Assembly: GCA_017856985.1 (NCBI GenBank)
Contig: JAFMEA010000003.1
Span: forward strand, 1-64,000
Origin: Planktomarina sp.
GTDB lineage: Bacteria; Pseudomonadota; Alphaproteobacteria; Rhodobacterales; Rhodobacteraceae
Reading direction: 5' to 3'
Length of the DNA: 64,000 nucleotides
In this document: positions 8,838-18,740 of the stretch, one piece after another
How positions within the stretch are numbered: the stretch's first letter is position 1
Layout: every line of letters starts with the position of its first letter
The notes under the pieces: generated by a model
Seen by the model: the letters and a program-made list of their open reading frames with translations, nothing else
The model's database searches: none
What the model was told of the DNA's origin: nothing
Translations under genes and position numbers: made by a program

Positions 8838-10006
8838 CAGTTCGATCCTCCTTGTGAGTTTTTCCGCAATTCGTTGAGAGGTAAATATGGCACCACACCG
8901 GAACCTCCCTCACCATTGTCCATTATAATCTTGTCTACGTTTGCCAAAACCTTTTCTAACGTTTCAATATAGAGGCGGCGGCGTGTCACCTCTGGAGCTA
9001 CTTTATATTCCTTCAATACCGCCGAAAAGCGGCTGGCTTCACCCAAGGCAGCGTTAACAACCTTAGCACGGTAGCCTTCAGCCGCTTCCAAAATTTCTGC
9101 ACCAGCACCTCGAGCCTGGGCCAAGCGTTGGTTGGCATACGCATCTGCTTGTCTTTCGCGTTGATCCCGTTCCTGCTCTGCCGCTTGAACGTCTCGGAAA
9201 GCGTCAATCACGGAAACTCGTTTCTGCGATCCATCAACAGCTGTTACAATTACTTGTCGGCTTGGAGGGTCAACTTTGTTAAAGTTAACACGAAGGACCG
9301 AAATACCTGTCTTACGCTCGTCCAGCGTTTTCTGAATCAGCTGGCGTACATTTGCCTCGATGGCCGCACGGTCTCGGTTCAAAATTGGGGCTAACTCAGA
9401 CTGTGCAATCACCTCGCGCATTGCGGCCTCTGAAATGGCACGCACGGAAAGTTCAGGCTCTTTTAGACTAAACAGGAAGTCACGCGCATTTTTGATATTC
9501 CATACCACTTGAAAATCGATATCTACGATATTTTCGTCAGTGGTCAGCATCAATCCTAAGCCACTATCACGACTACCATTAATACCCAGAGACTCTGTCC
9601 GGTTTGTTGTGACATTAAATTTTTCATAAGTTACAAGTGGCCACGGCGCGAAATTCAGACCGTTGGTGCCAATTTGGTTAAATTCACCCAAAAACAATTC
9701 AACAGACTGTTCTTCAGGTTTTACGGTGTAGAAGGATGCAAATAACCACAGTACCACAGCTGCTAGCCCTGCAAACAAAAATGTTCCACGCGGCAGACCC
9801 GCTCCACCATCACCCGAGGCACCACCGCCTCCTCTACCTTTGCCACCCATCAGCACACGCAATTGCTCCTGGCCTTTACGCATCAGTTCATCGATTTCAG
9901 GGATTTGTGGGGTATCTGGCTTACGCCCATTACCACCACCATTATTGTTACCCTTATCACCGCCGCTTCCGCCGCCGCCCCAAGGTCCACCATTATTGTC
10001 TGCCAT
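8837..10006 (-). CDS. hflK: HflK, SPFH-domain protease modulator subunit
   Basis: A 389-residue partner of HflC. It opens with a glycine/asparagine-rich cytoplasmic tail (GGPWGGGGSGGDKG and beyond), then one membrane segment (about residues 74-94), the SPFH domain with VKPEEQSVELFLG, and a coiled coil (AEQERDQRERQADAYANQ). The glycine-rich tail is normal for the family but low in complexity at the DNA level, which creates several open frames on the other strand. AAGGGAAC precedes the ATG. It is the first gene of the hflK-hflC-DUF2065 unit; gor lies upstream in the same direction. Confidence 0.96.
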   Translation of the reverse strand: MADNNGGPWGGGGSGGDKGNNNGGGNGRKPDTPQIPEIDELMRKGQEQLRVLMGGKGRGGGGASGDGGAGLPRGTFLFAGLAAVVLWLFASFYTVKPEEQSVELFLGEFNQIGTNGLNFAPWPLVTYEKFNVTTNRTESLGINGSRDSGLGLMLTTDENIVDIDFQVVWNIKNARDFLFSLKEPELSVRAISEAAMREVIAQSELAPILNRDRAAIEANVRQLIQKTLDERKTGISVLRVNFNKVDPPSRQVIVTAVDGSQKRVSVIDAFRDVQAAEQERDQRERQADAYANQRLAQARGAGAEILEAAEGYRAKVVNAALGEASRFSAVLKEYKVAPEVTRRRLYIETLEKVLANVDKIIMDNGEGGSGVVPYLPLNELRKNSQGGSN

Positions 10007-10069
10007 TCAGCAAGTTCCCTTTACCATCTGTTTGCGTGTTTATCATACCTGTGCTTAACTTTAAAGTTT

Positions 10070-11428
10070 TCAACCCTTACGCACTGGAGATTTCATTGTT
10101 ACTAACTCTTCTGACATTGTTGGGTGGACAGCGCAAACCCTATCGAAATCTTCTTTTGTGGCACCCATCTTTACAGCAATACCCGCCATTTGAATCATTT
10201 CGCCTGCTCCATCCGCAACAATATGGCATCCCAAAATTTTTCGCGTCGCTTGGCTTACAACAAGTTTCATCAAAACAATTTGTGGATCCGCAATAAATGC
10301 AGTGCTCATTGGTTTAAAGGTCGTGGCGTAAACTTCAATAGGCTCTTGATTACGGGCATCCTCTTCACTTAACCCAATTGTTCCATACTCGGGCTGAGTA
10401 AAAATTGCCGATGGTATCAAACTATGGTCCGGCGGAGTGGGATTGTCTTTAAAGGCAGTTTCAACGAAGGCCATCCCCTCACGAATAGCCACGGGCGTGA
10501 GGTTTACTCGGTTAGTCACATCACCAATTGCGTAGACTGAAGGCAAAGAAGTCTTGGAATAAGCATCCACTTCAACGGCACCGGCCCGGTCAAGATTAAT
10601 TCCCAGTTCTTCCAACCCAAGACCCCCACTATTAGGTGTACGCCCAGTGGCACACATCACTAGATCAAAACTTTCTTCCCTCGCATGCGTGTCGGTCACC
10701 TTAAAACCGTTTGAACTTTTTTCAATTTTCGCGAGATTTGTTTTAGTAAGAATTGAAATTCCACGCTCTTGCATACCCTGGGCGATAACATCACATGCCT
10801 CAACGTCAAATCCACGCAACACCTGTGTCCCACGATACCAAAGGTGGGTGTCGACACCGAGGCCATTTAGAATTCCGGCGAACTCACAGGCAATGTACCC
10901 ACCCCCAACAATCAAGATGCGTTTGGGTAGAGCATCAAGATGGAATATCTCATTAGAGGTGATTGCATGCTCAGTGCCTGGAATATTTGGGAGGGATGGC
11001 CAGCCCCCAGTAGCCAATAAAATTATTTTAGCAGTAAACTCACGGCCATCTGCCAGGCGGACTGTATTCGGTCCCACCACAGTGGCACGAAAGTCATAGG
11101 TTTTTACGCCAGACTTTTTCAGTAGGTTGCGATAAACCCCTTCCAAACGATCTAACTCTCCCTCTAGTTTAGAACGGAAAGCTGACCAATGAAATCCACC
11201 AGTTTTAATATCCCATCCGTAAGCCATCGCCTGCTCCATGGCGCGAGAATAGGTCGACGCAAAGACCATCAATTTCTTTGGAACACAGCCCCGGATAACA
11301 CAGGTGCCCCCATAGCGACTTTCTTCAGCCAACCCCACTTTAGCTCTGATATCCGACGCTGCCACTCGCGCTGCGCGTACGCCACCCGAACCACCACCAA
11401 TAACGAAAAGATCAAAATCAAAAGACAT
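10070..11428 (-). CDS. gor: Glutathione-disulfide reductase
   Basis: A 452-residue FAD/NADPH disulfide reductase that keeps glutathione reduced. The N-terminal Rossmann motif is GGGSGGVRAARVAA; the redox pair is Cys43/Cys48 in GGTCVIRGCVPKK; the NADPH fold is GGGYIACEFAG; the second FAD motif is YAIGDVTNR; the C-terminal base is in CAVHPTMSEELV. All are intact. The residues after the NADPH motif (WYRGTQVLRGFD) fit glutathione reductase better than lipoamide dehydrogenase. It sits between rpiA and hflK on the same strand, where the NADPH link to the pentose phosphate gene rpiA is suggestive only. Confidence 0.95.
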   Translation of the reverse strand: MSFDFDLFVIGGGSGGVRAARVAASDIRAKVGLAEESRYGGTCVIRGCVPKKLMVFASTYSRAMEQAMAYGWDIKTGGFHWSAFRSKLEGELDRLEGVYRNLLKKSGVKTYDFRATVVGPNTVRLADGREFTAKIILLATGGWPSLPNIPGTEHAITSNEIFHLDALPKRILIVGGGYIACEFAGILNGLGVDTHLWYRGTQVLRGFDVEACDVIAQGMQERGISILTKTNLAKIEKSSNGFKVTDTHAREESFDLVMCATGRTPNSGGLGLEELGINLDRAGAVEVDAYSKTSLPSVYAIGDVTNRVNLTPVAIREGMAFVETAFKDNPTPPDHSLIPSAIFTQPEYGTIGLSEEDARNQEPIEVYATTFKPMSTAFIADPQIVLMKLVVSQATRKILGCHIVADGAGEMIQMAGIAVKMGATKEDFDRVCAVHPTMSEELVTMKSPVRKG

Positions 11429-11475
11429 CAGCGAAACCCAATATAATAAATGTTGAAATAGTTTATAGTCTTCCC

Positions 11476-12210
11476 CTAAAGTTTTGAAATTGGACCTTTA
11501 ATTTTTTCCTTCACTGTACCATCCGACGAACCCACAATCACCATATCACAATGTCCTACAAATAATCCATTTTCAACCACGCCAGGCACCTGATTTAGGG
11601 CTAAGTTTAACATGTCTGCATCACCAATCTGATCCAAATAAAGGTCAAGAATGTAGTTGCCCTCATCAGTCACAAAAGGCACCTCACCCACCATTCTGGT
11701 TTTAATAATGTTGCTACCCACATCCTGAGATTCTAATAATGTTTGGATCAAAGATTGTGAGGACTTTAATCCAAAACCCAGCACCTCAACCGGCAACGGA
11801 AACCTACCCAGTCGTTCAACATTTTTATCATCATCGGCTATCACAATCATTTTATCACTTGCAGAGGCAACTATCTTTTCTCTCAGTAATGCGCCCCCAC
11901 CGCCTTTGATTAAATTAAGGTCCTGATCAAACTCATCTGTGCCATCAATTGTTAAATCCAACTGGCCCGCAGCGCCTAAAGTTATAATTTCAATTCCAAG
12001 CTCTTCAGCCAAATTAGAAGTTTGGATCGATGTAGGCACCCCTTTCACTCTGAGGCCCTCTTTATCTACGCGCTCAGCAAGACACCGGACCATCCAGGAG
12101 GCGGTAGATCCGGTACCAAGGCCCAATTTCATTCCGTCTTTTACAAATTCACAAGCCCTTTTTGCAGCCACAAATTTTGCTTGATCACTCGAAGATAAAT
12201 CAGAGGACAT
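11476..12210 (-). CDS. rpiA: Ribose-5-phosphate isomerase A
   Basis: A 244-residue RpiA that interconverts ribose-5-phosphate and ribulose-5-phosphate. Phosphate and substrate loops LGTGSTASWM, TIDGTDEFD and KGGGGALLREKI are intact, with the catalytic Asp and Glu residues in place. The ATG giving MSSDLSSSDQAK was chosen over an upstream in-frame start because homologues begin near here and AAGGA is found 11 nt ahead. It diverges from sdaA across about 170 bp and precedes gor. Confidence 0.95.
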   Translation of the reverse strand: MSSDLSSSDQAKFVAAKRACEFVKDGMKLGLGTGSTASWMVRCLAERVDKEGLRVKGVPTSIQTSNLAEELGIEIITLGAAGQLDLTIDGTDEFDQDLNLIKGGGGALLREKIVASASDKMIVIADDDKNVERLGRFPLPVEVLGFGLKSSQSLIQTLLESQDVGSNIIKTRMVGEVPFVTDEGNYILDLYLDQIGDADMLNLALNQVPGVVENGLFVGHCDMVIVGSSDGTVKEKIKGPISKL

Positions 12211-12383
12211 AGCACACGAATCCTTAATTTTTTTTCTGATACACGGAACCACATACAAGATGAGTTATGATTTAAAAAGCTTTCCTTACTACCGGCGCGT
12301 AATTCACTAAATGGGTCGCATTTTCACCGGCGTATTTAAGCCAAACGTGATCAACGCGGCAGGTAAGGTGTTTGGGGTCAAAA

Positions 12384-13757
12384 ATGTTTTTATCTGTATT
12401 TGACATGTTCAAGGTTGGGATAGGCCCCAGTTCATCACATACCATGGGACCGATGGTAGCTGCAGGCATGTTTCTTGATCTTCTTCGAGAAAGTCCATTT
12501 GAGCCTACCGGCCTCCGCGCCCAACTCCATGGTTCACTGGCTTATACTGGCATTGGACACGCAACAGATCGAGCTATTTTATTGGGTTTAGCTGGATTTC
12601 GACCCGCTACGTTCAACGCTACTGAAGGCGAAAAAGCGCTCAGTCTGATCAAAAACAATAAAGTAGTGAACCCAGATGGCTTGCCACAAATGAAAATTGA
12701 TCCAGCCATTGATATTCTCTTTGATTATGGCCCTGCACTTCCAGGCCACGCAAATGGATTGATCTTGACTGCAACAGATCAGCAAGGTGACGTTCTGATG
12801 CAGCAGACCTATTATTCGGTCGGTGGCGGCTTTGTTGTCACGGAAGAAGAGATAACGAGTGGGCGTGCTGTCGGTGACCTCGCTCACTATCCACATGAAT
12901 TTGAAACTGCCTCTGCATTATTGGAAATATGTGTCAAAACAGGAAAATCAATAACAGAAATTAAGCGAGAAAACGAACTGAGCCGCCGGAGCGCTTTGGA
13001 ACTAGACAGGGGTCTTGCTGAAATCTGGGATGTTATGAGTTCATGCATTGATCGCGGGTTGGTCACAGATGGTATTTTGCCAGGAGGCTTAAATGTCAAG
13101 CGCCGCGCTAAAGGCATTCACGACTCGCTCGTATCAGAGCGCGGCATCAACCTTTCAGCGCCACATACAATCAATGATTGGATGAGTGTCTACGCAATGG
13201 CCGTAAATGAAGAAAATGCGGCTGGGGGTCAGGTGGTTACGGCACCTACCAATGGAGCAGCCGGTGTAATCCCAGCCACAATTCGCTATTGGCTAGATCA
13301 TGTCCCAGGCGCCAATAACCAAAAAGTTTCCGACTTTCTGCTGACAGCCGCCGCGATCGGTGGCTTAATAAAGTCCAATGCGAGTATTTCAGGTGCAGAA
13401 TGTGGCTGCCAAGCTGAAGTAGGTAGCGCCGCCGCCATGGCAGCCGCAGGGCTCTGTGCCGTTTTGGGTGGATCGCCTGCGCAGGTTGAAAATGCTGCAG
13501 AGATTGCTCTGGAACATCACCTTGGTATGACTTGCGACCCAATAAAAGGTTTGGTGCAGGTACCGTGCATTGAGCGTAATGGCCTTGGTTGTATCAAGGC
13601 GGTTTCTGCTGCCAGCCTCGCAATGCGCGGAGATGGCACGCACCTAGTGCCACTAGACGCCTGCATCGAAACAATGCGGCAAACTGGAAAAGACATGCAT
13701 GAAAAATATAAAGAGACATCGCAGGGCGGTCTCGCGGTTAACCTACCAAATTGCTAA
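12384..13757 (+). CDS. sdaA: L-serine ammonia-lyase, single-chain iron-sulfur type
   Basis: A 457-residue L-serine dehydratase turning serine into pyruvate and ammonia. The beta domain with GIGPSSSHTMGPM precedes the alpha domain, as in the fused gammaproteobacterial and alphaproteobacterial enzymes. Cysteines that should hold the 4Fe-4S cluster are in AECGCQAEVGS, MTCDPIKG and VPCIERNG. The ATG (MFLSVFDMF) was preferred to an in-frame TTG four codons upstream; GGGG lies 6 nt ahead. A strong terminator follows about 135 bp downstream. It diverges from rpiA. Confidence 0.96.
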   Translation: MFLSVFDMFKVGIGPSSSHTMGPMVAAGMFLDLLRESPFEPTGLRAQLHGSLAYTGIGHATDRAILLGLAGFRPATFNATEGEKALSLIKNNKVVNPDGLPQMKIDPAIDILFDYGPALPGHANGLILTATDQQGDVLMQQTYYSVGGGFVVTEEEITSGRAVGDLAHYPHEFETASALLEICVKTGKSITEIKRENELSRRSALELDRGLAEIWDVMSSCIDRGLVTDGILPGGLNVKRRAKGIHDSLVSERGINLSAPHTINDWMSVYAMAVNEENAAGGQVVTAPTNGAAGVIPATIRYWLDHVPGANNQKVSDFLLTAAAIGGLIKSNASISGAECGCQAEVGSAAAMAAAGLCAVLGGSPAQVENAAEIALEHHLGMTCDPIKGLVQVPCIERNGLGCIKAVSAASLAMRGDGTHLVPLDACIETMRQTGKDMHEKYKETSQGGLAVNLPNC

Positions 13758-13891
13758 GACGGTTTCAAAAACACGTAACCTGTCACAACAATGCCTATTG
13801 AGGCTCGGCCATAGGCCTCCACGTCCCACCATTGTAATATCTCGAAATTTCTTCTGCCACACTATGTGTATAGCTTATTTTCGAAGACTTT

Positions 13892-13920
13892 CCCAATGGC
13901 ATTACTGCCATTGGGGTTTT
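13892..13920 (+). terminator. Rho-independent terminator after sdaA
   Basis: Perfect nine-base stem CCCAATGGC / GCCATTGGG with loop ATTACT, followed by GTTTT. It reads on the plus strand and would end the sdaA message before the convergent thiN gene. A second, weaker hairpin (GTAACTA / TAGTTAC) follows at about 13922-13950, overlapping the thiN stop. Confidence 0.85.
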
Positions 13921-13942
13921 GGTAACTATTAATGCAGGCCTA

Positions 13943-14614
13943 TTAGTTACTCCCCTTAGCAAAACCTTCAGTTCGTAGTGCTTTTAAAACAGGCTCAAGG
14001 CAGCCCACTGGTAAAATTGCAAGCAACCCATGTCGATTTACTTTCAATTTGATAAAGGTACCATCAACTTTGTTGGATGTAGATATCAATTCACCAGGAG
14101 CCATTTCATCATCATCAAGTGGCCACTGCAGCCCTAGGGCATCAGCCCGCAGTCCAACTAGCGGGTAAAATGCAACCTCTGTTCCATGCTCTAAATTTAA
14201 ATGAAATTCTGGCGGAACGATAAATACTAATTGGCAAGCATCCATCAAAATTATAGCTCTCTTATCCCTCAAAAGTGCCGAAAAGGCAGCCATTTGATGA
14301 TCGAGCCTCCCACCTAAGAAACCAACGCCCAAAAATACTTCCGCATCACAAACCTGCAGGCATTTTTCAAAATCCGTTGTGTCTTGCTCTTTCATTTCTA
14401 AAAAATTCTGTGATCCAAACGGGGTAGACTGCGAATCCATGTCGCCAACAACAAGAGCAACATCTAATCCCGCATCTGTGGCCGCATTAAATCCACCATC
14501 TGCAGCAACAAAGGAAGACGCATACACGGCCGAAGATAGTATCATCTCCTTACTAGTAGGACCGGCGCCAATTAGCAAAGTTATGACAGATTTGTGCACA
14601 AAATCGCGGTTCAT
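13943..14614 (-). CDS. thiN: Thiamine pyrophosphokinase
   Basis: A 223-residue kinase that converts thiamine to thiamine diphosphate with ATP. The family motifs FVAADGGFNAA, VVGDMDS and KEQDTTDFEKCL are clear, followed by GFLGGRLDHQMA in the substrate site and a C-terminal thiamine-binding beta region. GAGGAGAGG lies upstream of the ATG. I see no TPP riboswitch in the leader. It converges with sdaA and its other neighbour is DUF2842; no thiamine transporter is adjacent. Confidence 0.93.
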   Translation of the reverse strand: MNRDFVHKSVITLLIGAGPTSKEMILSSAVYASSFVAADGGFNAATDAGLDVALVVGDMDSQSTPFGSQNFLEMKEQDTTDFEKCLQVCDAEVFLGVGFLGGRLDHQMAAFSALLRDKRAIILMDACQLVFIVPPEFHLNLEHGTEVAFYPLVGLRADALGLQWPLDDDEMAPGELISTSNKVDGTFIKLKVNRHGLLAILPVGCLEPVLKALRTEGFAKGSN

Positions 14615-14736
14615 TACTTTTCACCTCTCCTCATTACCAAGTTAAGTAGATGTTCAACAAAATCATCTTAGACATCAAAATTTCACAATTATATTAGCTT
14701 GAAATCAACTAATTTTGCGGTCGGAAGTTATTGAAA

Positions 14737-14967
14737 CTATTTTTTATCTTGGTCATTATCGGGATTAGATTGTCCAATTCCCTGAAACACAAATTTTAAC
14801 GGGAAAACCCACGCAATTCCAAGAATTACGTACATAAAAAATTCCAAAAACTTTGGCAAAATTGGCAAAAGGTCAACTAAGTTTACCGCTATAACAACAT
14901 ACAAAGGCAAGCCAATTACCAAGATAAAAAGCGACCATCGACGACGAGATTTATAACTGAGGGCCAT
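14737..14967 (-). CDS. DUF2842 small membrane protein
   Basis: A 76-residue protein with two membrane segments (about residues 14-34 and 44-62) and the opening [13 protein letters not shown], the signature of alphaproteobacterial DUF2842. Its ATG shares one base with the purA stop (TGATG), so it is probably translated by ribosomes leaving purA. A TTG one codon earlier is the only alternative. The function is unknown; the purA linkage is conserved in Rhodobacterales as far as I recall. Confidence 0.88.
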   Translation of the reverse strand: MALSYKSRRRWSLFILVIGLPLYVVIAVNLVDLLPILPKFLEFFMYVILGIAWVFPLKFVFQGIGQSNPDNDQDKK

Positions 14968-16259
14968 CAATCAGCAAACGGGTCGGTTACGAGAATAGTA
15001 TCTTCCCGTTCTGGTGAGGTGGAGACAAGCGCTACAGGGCAATCGATTAACTCCTCTATGCGGCGTACGTATTTTATTGCTTGCGCGGGCAACTCCGCCC
15101 AAGAACGTGCGCCAGCAGTACTGTCCGACCAACCCTCTACTGTTTCATAGATTGGTTTCACACGGGCCTGCTTATCAGCCGCTGTTGGTAAATAGTCTAA
15201 TTTATTACCGTCAAGCTCGTAACCCACACAGATCTTTAGCTCGTCAAATCCATCCAAAACATCCAACTTTGTGAGAGAAATCCCATTGACCCCCGAAATT
15301 ACACACGTTTGGCGGACAAGACAGGCATCAAACCAGCCACAGCGGCGTTTTCGGCCAGTAGTTGTCCCAAACTCATGGCCCTGCTCACCTAGACGCTGAC
15401 CGTCGGCATCATTTAGTTCTGTTGGGAAAGGTCCCTCACCAACGCGGGTGGTATATGCTTTGGTTATCCCAAGGACGTAATCGATCACTCCGGGGCCAAC
15501 CCCTGTTCCAGTAGCAGCTTGACCCGCTATCACATTAGATGATGTTACGAACGGGTAAGTACCAAAATCAATATCAAGCAAAGCACCCTGCGCTCCTTCA
15601 AATAGAATACGTTTGCCAGCTCGGCGCTTTTCATTAAGCACTTTCCAAACTGGTGCAGCATAAGGTAAAATTTTTGCAGCAATCTCTTGTAAACTAGTTA
15701 GCAATACGTTGCGATCTACTGGCTCAAGCCCAAGACCTTTTCGGAGCGGATTGTGATGCAACAATGCCCGATCCACTCGTAATTCTAGCGTAGCCTTATC
15801 ATCTAAGTCTGAAACACGCAGAACACGGCGGCCAACTTTATCCTCGTAACATGGACCAATTCCGCGCCCAGTAGTACCTATTTTTGCGATCGAAACCTGA
15901 CCCTCACGGGCCCGATCCAGCTCGCCATGGTACGGCATAATCAGCGGAGTATTTTCAGCAATTATTAAGTTATCAGGCGTAATTTCTACTCCCTGGGAGC
16001 GTATACCATCAATCTCTTTTATTAAGTGCCACGGATCAAGAACTACGCCATTTCCAATCACCGAAAGTTTACCCCCCCGCACGACACCCGAGGGCAAGGC
16101 ATGAAGCTTGAATACCTCATCGTCTATTACGAGGGTGTGGCCCGCATTATGGCCACCTTGAAAACGGGCGATGACATCAGCACGCTCAGAAAGCCAGTCG
16201 ACAATTTTGCCCTTGCCCTCGTCACCCCACTGCGTGCCAACCACAACAACATTTGCCAT
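14967..16259 (-). CDS. purA: Adenylosuccinate synthetase
   Basis: A 430-residue GTP-dependent ligase joining IMP and aspartate in AMP synthesis. The P-loop [12 protein letters not shown], the GHNAGHT motif, [14 protein letters not shown], the switch region [13 protein letters not shown] and the guanine-binding SVTSP-like segment VSTSPERED are present. The ATG giving [12 protein letters not shown] was chosen; an upstream in-frame start adds seven residues not seen in the family. It is followed in an overlapping way by DUF2842. Confidence 0.97.
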   Translation of the reverse strand: MANVVVVGTQWGDEGKGKIVDWLSERADVIARFQGGHNAGHTLVIDDEVFKLHALPSGVVRGGKLSVIGNGVVLDPWHLIKEIDGIRSQGVEITPDNLIIAENTPLIMPYHGELDRAREGQVSIAKIGTTGRGIGPCYEDKVGRRVLRVSDLDDKATLELRVDRALLHHNPLRKGLGLEPVDRNVLLTSLQEIAAKILPYAAPVWKVLNEKRRAGKRILFEGAQGALLDIDFGTYPFVTSSNVIAGQAATGTGVGPGVIDYVLGITKAYTTRVGEGPFPTELNDADGQRLGEQGHEFGTTTGRKRRCGWFDACLVRQTCVISGVNGISLTKLDVLDGFDELKICVGYELDGNKLDYLPTAADKQARVKPIYETVEGWSDSTAGARSWAELPAQAIKYVRRIEELIDCPVALVSTSPEREDTILVTDPFAD

Positions 16260-16558
16260 AAATATACACTTTCGATCCAATTAAAACGTCTACGGTATAA
16301 CGGGGATATGATCCGGTGGAAACTGAAAAATTCTAATACACTGGGCATGACTTAATCTTTTGAAAGATTTTCTTTCGCAACATAGTTAAACCGAAGCAGA
16401 TCATTATTTTGTAAATTTTTATAATTAGGACTAATCCACTTCGACTAGATCATATTTACGATATTTTCTTGTTTTTCGCTGGCTCAATCTACAGGTTTAC
16501 ACTTGGCAAACGGATTTTCCTTGCTTAGGTAGCCAGGGATACAAACTGGGAAGCTAGC
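16260..16558. other. Divergent intergenic region between purA and secG
   Basis: About 300 bp with no convincing gene. It must hold the promoters of purA (minus) and secG (plus). Short open frames exist but have no ribosome site or recognisable product, and I see no riboswitch-like fold. Confidence 0.6.
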
Positions 16559-16903
16559 ATGCAAAACGTCGTCTTGATCATCCATCTCCTTTTGGCAGTC
16601 TCCTTGATCGGCCTCGTTCTCTTGCAACGTTCCGAAGGCGGTGGACTAGGCATAGGTGGCGGCGGTGGTGGCGCAACTAGTGGGCGCGCAGCAGCCTCTG
16701 CAATGACAAAGCTTACTTGGATATTGGCGATTGCCTTCATCTGCACCTCCCTTGGGCTTACTATTATTCAGGCCCAAAAATCGTCTGGCAGTTCTATCTT
16801 GGATCAATTGTCTCCAAGCAGTGAGATGGGTACCAAACCAAATGCGGATGACCTGCTACCACCCGCCGAAGATGTAACTCCACTGCTGCCGGTCGCCGAT
16901 TAA
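16559..16903 (+). CDS. secG: Preprotein translocase subunit SecG
   Basis: A 114-residue SecG with two membrane segments (about residues 2-20 and 56-76) flanking the cytoplasmic loop LLQRSEGGGLGIGGGGGG, the family signature, and a variable acidic tail. It assists SecYE in protein export. It lies just upstream of pyrG, a common alphaproteobacterial pairing, but the tpiA gene often found on its other side is not present. Confidence 0.95.
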   Translation: MQNVVLIIHLLLAVSLIGLVLLQRSEGGGLGIGGGGGGATSGRAAASAMTKLTWILAIAFICTSLGLTIIQAQKSSGSSILDQLSPSSEMGTKPNADDLLPPAEDVTPLLPVAD

Positions 16904-16978
16904 TCAGATAATACTAAATGTTGCGCCTAAGAAAATTTTAGCGCCTCAATGTTGGTCTACACATTGTAGAATCATACC

Positions 16979-17034
16979 GGAGGTTGTATGAGTTTAATCC
17001 CGTGATGGTTCGGATTTTTCTTACCAAAACATGA
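16979..17034 (+). promoter_or_regulatory. Possible translational leader of pyrG: two chained mini-ORFs
   Basis: A strong ribosome site GGAGG sits 4 nt before ATG at 16988, which opens a five-codon ORF (MSLIP). Its TGA shares a base with the next ATG at 17005, a nine-codon ORF (MVRIFLTKT). That ORF's stop overlaps the in-frame ATG at 17031 of pyrG in the ATGA arrangement. The best ribosome site in the leader therefore feeds three successive frames into pyrG. It could be a translational leader, or chance; there is no independent support here. Confidence 0.35.
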
Positions 17035-17054
17035 AGCGCGGGGACCCCTTTTTA

Positions 17055-18698
17055 ATGGCACGATATATATTTATAACCGGGGGAGTAGTTTCCTCGCTTG
17101 GTAAAGGGCTCGCATCTGCGGCACTTGGGGCTTTACTGCAGGCACGAGGTTTCTCTGTGCGACTGCGCAAGCTCGATCCCTACCTAAATGTTGATCCAGG
17201 CACTATGTCCCCGTTTGAACACGGAGAGGTTTTTGTCACTGACGACGGAGCTGAGACGGACCTCGATCTTGGTCATTACGAGCGCTTCACTGGCGTTGCT
17301 GCCCGAATGTCCGATTCGGTTTCTTCCGGACGGATATACTCAACAGTGCTAGAAAAGGAGCGGCGTGGCGATTACTTGGGGAAAACCATTCAGGTAGTAC
17401 CGCACGTAACAGACGAAATTAAAAAATTTCTAAAAGTGGGCGATGATGAAGTTGATTTCATGTTATGTGAAATTGGTGGCACCGTGGGCGACATTGAGGG
17501 CTTACCCTTTTTTGAAGCAATTCGTCAATTTTCACACGACAAACCTAGGGGCGATTGCATCTTTATGCATCTCACTCTGCTGCCTTACCTAGCAGCTAGC
17601 GGTGAACTCAAGACTAAGCCAACACAACACAGTGTCAAAGAATTACAATCCATCGGGATTGCACCCGATATTTTAGTATGTCGCTCTGAACATCCAATCC
17701 CAGAGAAGGAGCGCTCAAAAATAGCCTTATTCTGCAACGTACGAAAAGATGCTGTAGTCGCAGCATACGATCTAAAATCTATTTATGAGGCACCTCTAGC
17801 TTACCACGCACAGGGCCTTGACCAAGCTGTTTTAGACGCGTTTGATATTTCCCCTTCGCCGAAACCTGATTTGGCGAAATGGGTCGACGTTCAAGACCGC
17901 GTAAATAATCCAGAGGGCGAAGTGAATGTGGCAATTGTTGGGAAATACACCCAACTGGAGGATGCATATAAATCCATCAAGGAGGCGCTAACCCACGGTG
18001 GAATGTCCAACCGAGTGAAAGTTAACGTCGAATGGGTTGATGCTGAAGTATTTGATCATGAAGATGCGGCACCTCATTTAGAGGGCTTCCACGCCATCTT
18101 AGTTCCTGGCGGGTTTGGCGAACGTGGGACTGAAGGCAAAATAAAAGCAGCTCAATTTGCGCGAGAACGCAAGGTCCCCTACTTAGGTATTTGTCTTGGG
18201 ATGCAAATGGCCGTGATAGAGGCTGCCAGAAACCTAATTGGTGTTAAGGATGCGGGTTCTGAAGAGTTCGATCATGAGGCCGGTAAAAAGAGGTTCACGC
18301 CAGTTGTTTATCACCTAAAAGAGTGGGTACAGGGTAGCCATAAAGTCCGTCGCAAAGAGTCCGACGACAAAGGCGGAACGATGCGCCTCGGCGCATACAA
18401 TGCATCTTTAAGTGCGGGTTCGCGTGTTGCAAATATTTACGGAGGCACAGATATTGAAGAACGCCATAGGCACCGCTACGAGGTCGACATAGAGTTTCGC
18501 AATCAGCTGGAAGAAAAGGGCTTGATCTTCTCTGGTATGTCTCCAGACGGACGACTGCCAGAAATTGTTGAGGTAAAAGATCATCCATGGTTTATTGGAG
18601 TTCAGTTTCATCCTGAGCTCAAATCTAAACCCTTTGACCCACACCCACTCTTTCGTGACTTTGTAAGGGCGGCAAAAGATATGAGCCGGCTAGTCTAG
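17055..18698 (+). CDS. pyrG: CTP synthase
   Basis: A 547-residue enzyme that aminates UTP to CTP. The N-terminal synthase domain shows [14 protein letters not shown] and the Mg/ATP residues in [13 protein letters not shown]; the C-terminal glutaminase has the nucleophile in LGICLGMQ and its His/Glu pair in VQFHPELKS. The conventional start [10 protein letters not shown] was used; an ATG eight codons earlier is possible and is reached by the mini-ORF chain upstream. It follows secG and precedes a TerB-like gene. Confidence 0.97.
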   Translation: MARYIFITGGVVSSLGKGLASAALGALLQARGFSVRLRKLDPYLNVDPGTMSPFEHGEVFVTDDGAETDLDLGHYERFTGVAARMSDSVSSGRIYSTVLEKERRGDYLGKTIQVVPHVTDEIKKFLKVGDDEVDFMLCEIGGTVGDIEGLPFFEAIRQFSHDKPRGDCIFMHLTLLPYLAASGELKTKPTQHSVKELQSIGIAPDILVCRSEHPIPEKERSKIALFCNVRKDAVVAAYDLKSIYEAPLAYHAQGLDQAVLDAFDISPSPKPDLAKWVDVQDRVNNPEGEVNVAIVGKYTQLEDAYKSIKEALTHGGMSNRVKVNVEWVDAEVFDHEDAAPHLEGFHAILVPGGFGERGTEGKIKAAQFARERKVPYLGICLGMQMAVIEAARNLIGVKDAGSEEFDHEAGKKRFTPVVYHLKEWVQGSHKVRRKESDDKGGTMRLGAYNASLSAGSRVANIYGGTDIEERHRHRYEVDIEFRNQLEEKGLIFSGMSPDGRLPEIVEVKDHPWFIGVQFHPELKSKPFDPHPLFRDFVRAAKDMSRLV

Positions 18699-18740
18699 CA
18701 GTTCAAACCTATAATAACTTAATTTATCTTAGAGGTTAAA

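Noticed and set aside
9736..10296. A long plus-strand frame opposite hflK and gor
   Set aside because: It is rich in His, Leu and Pro from the reversed glycine-rich hflK tail and crosses the gene boundary; it is a shadow of the real genes.
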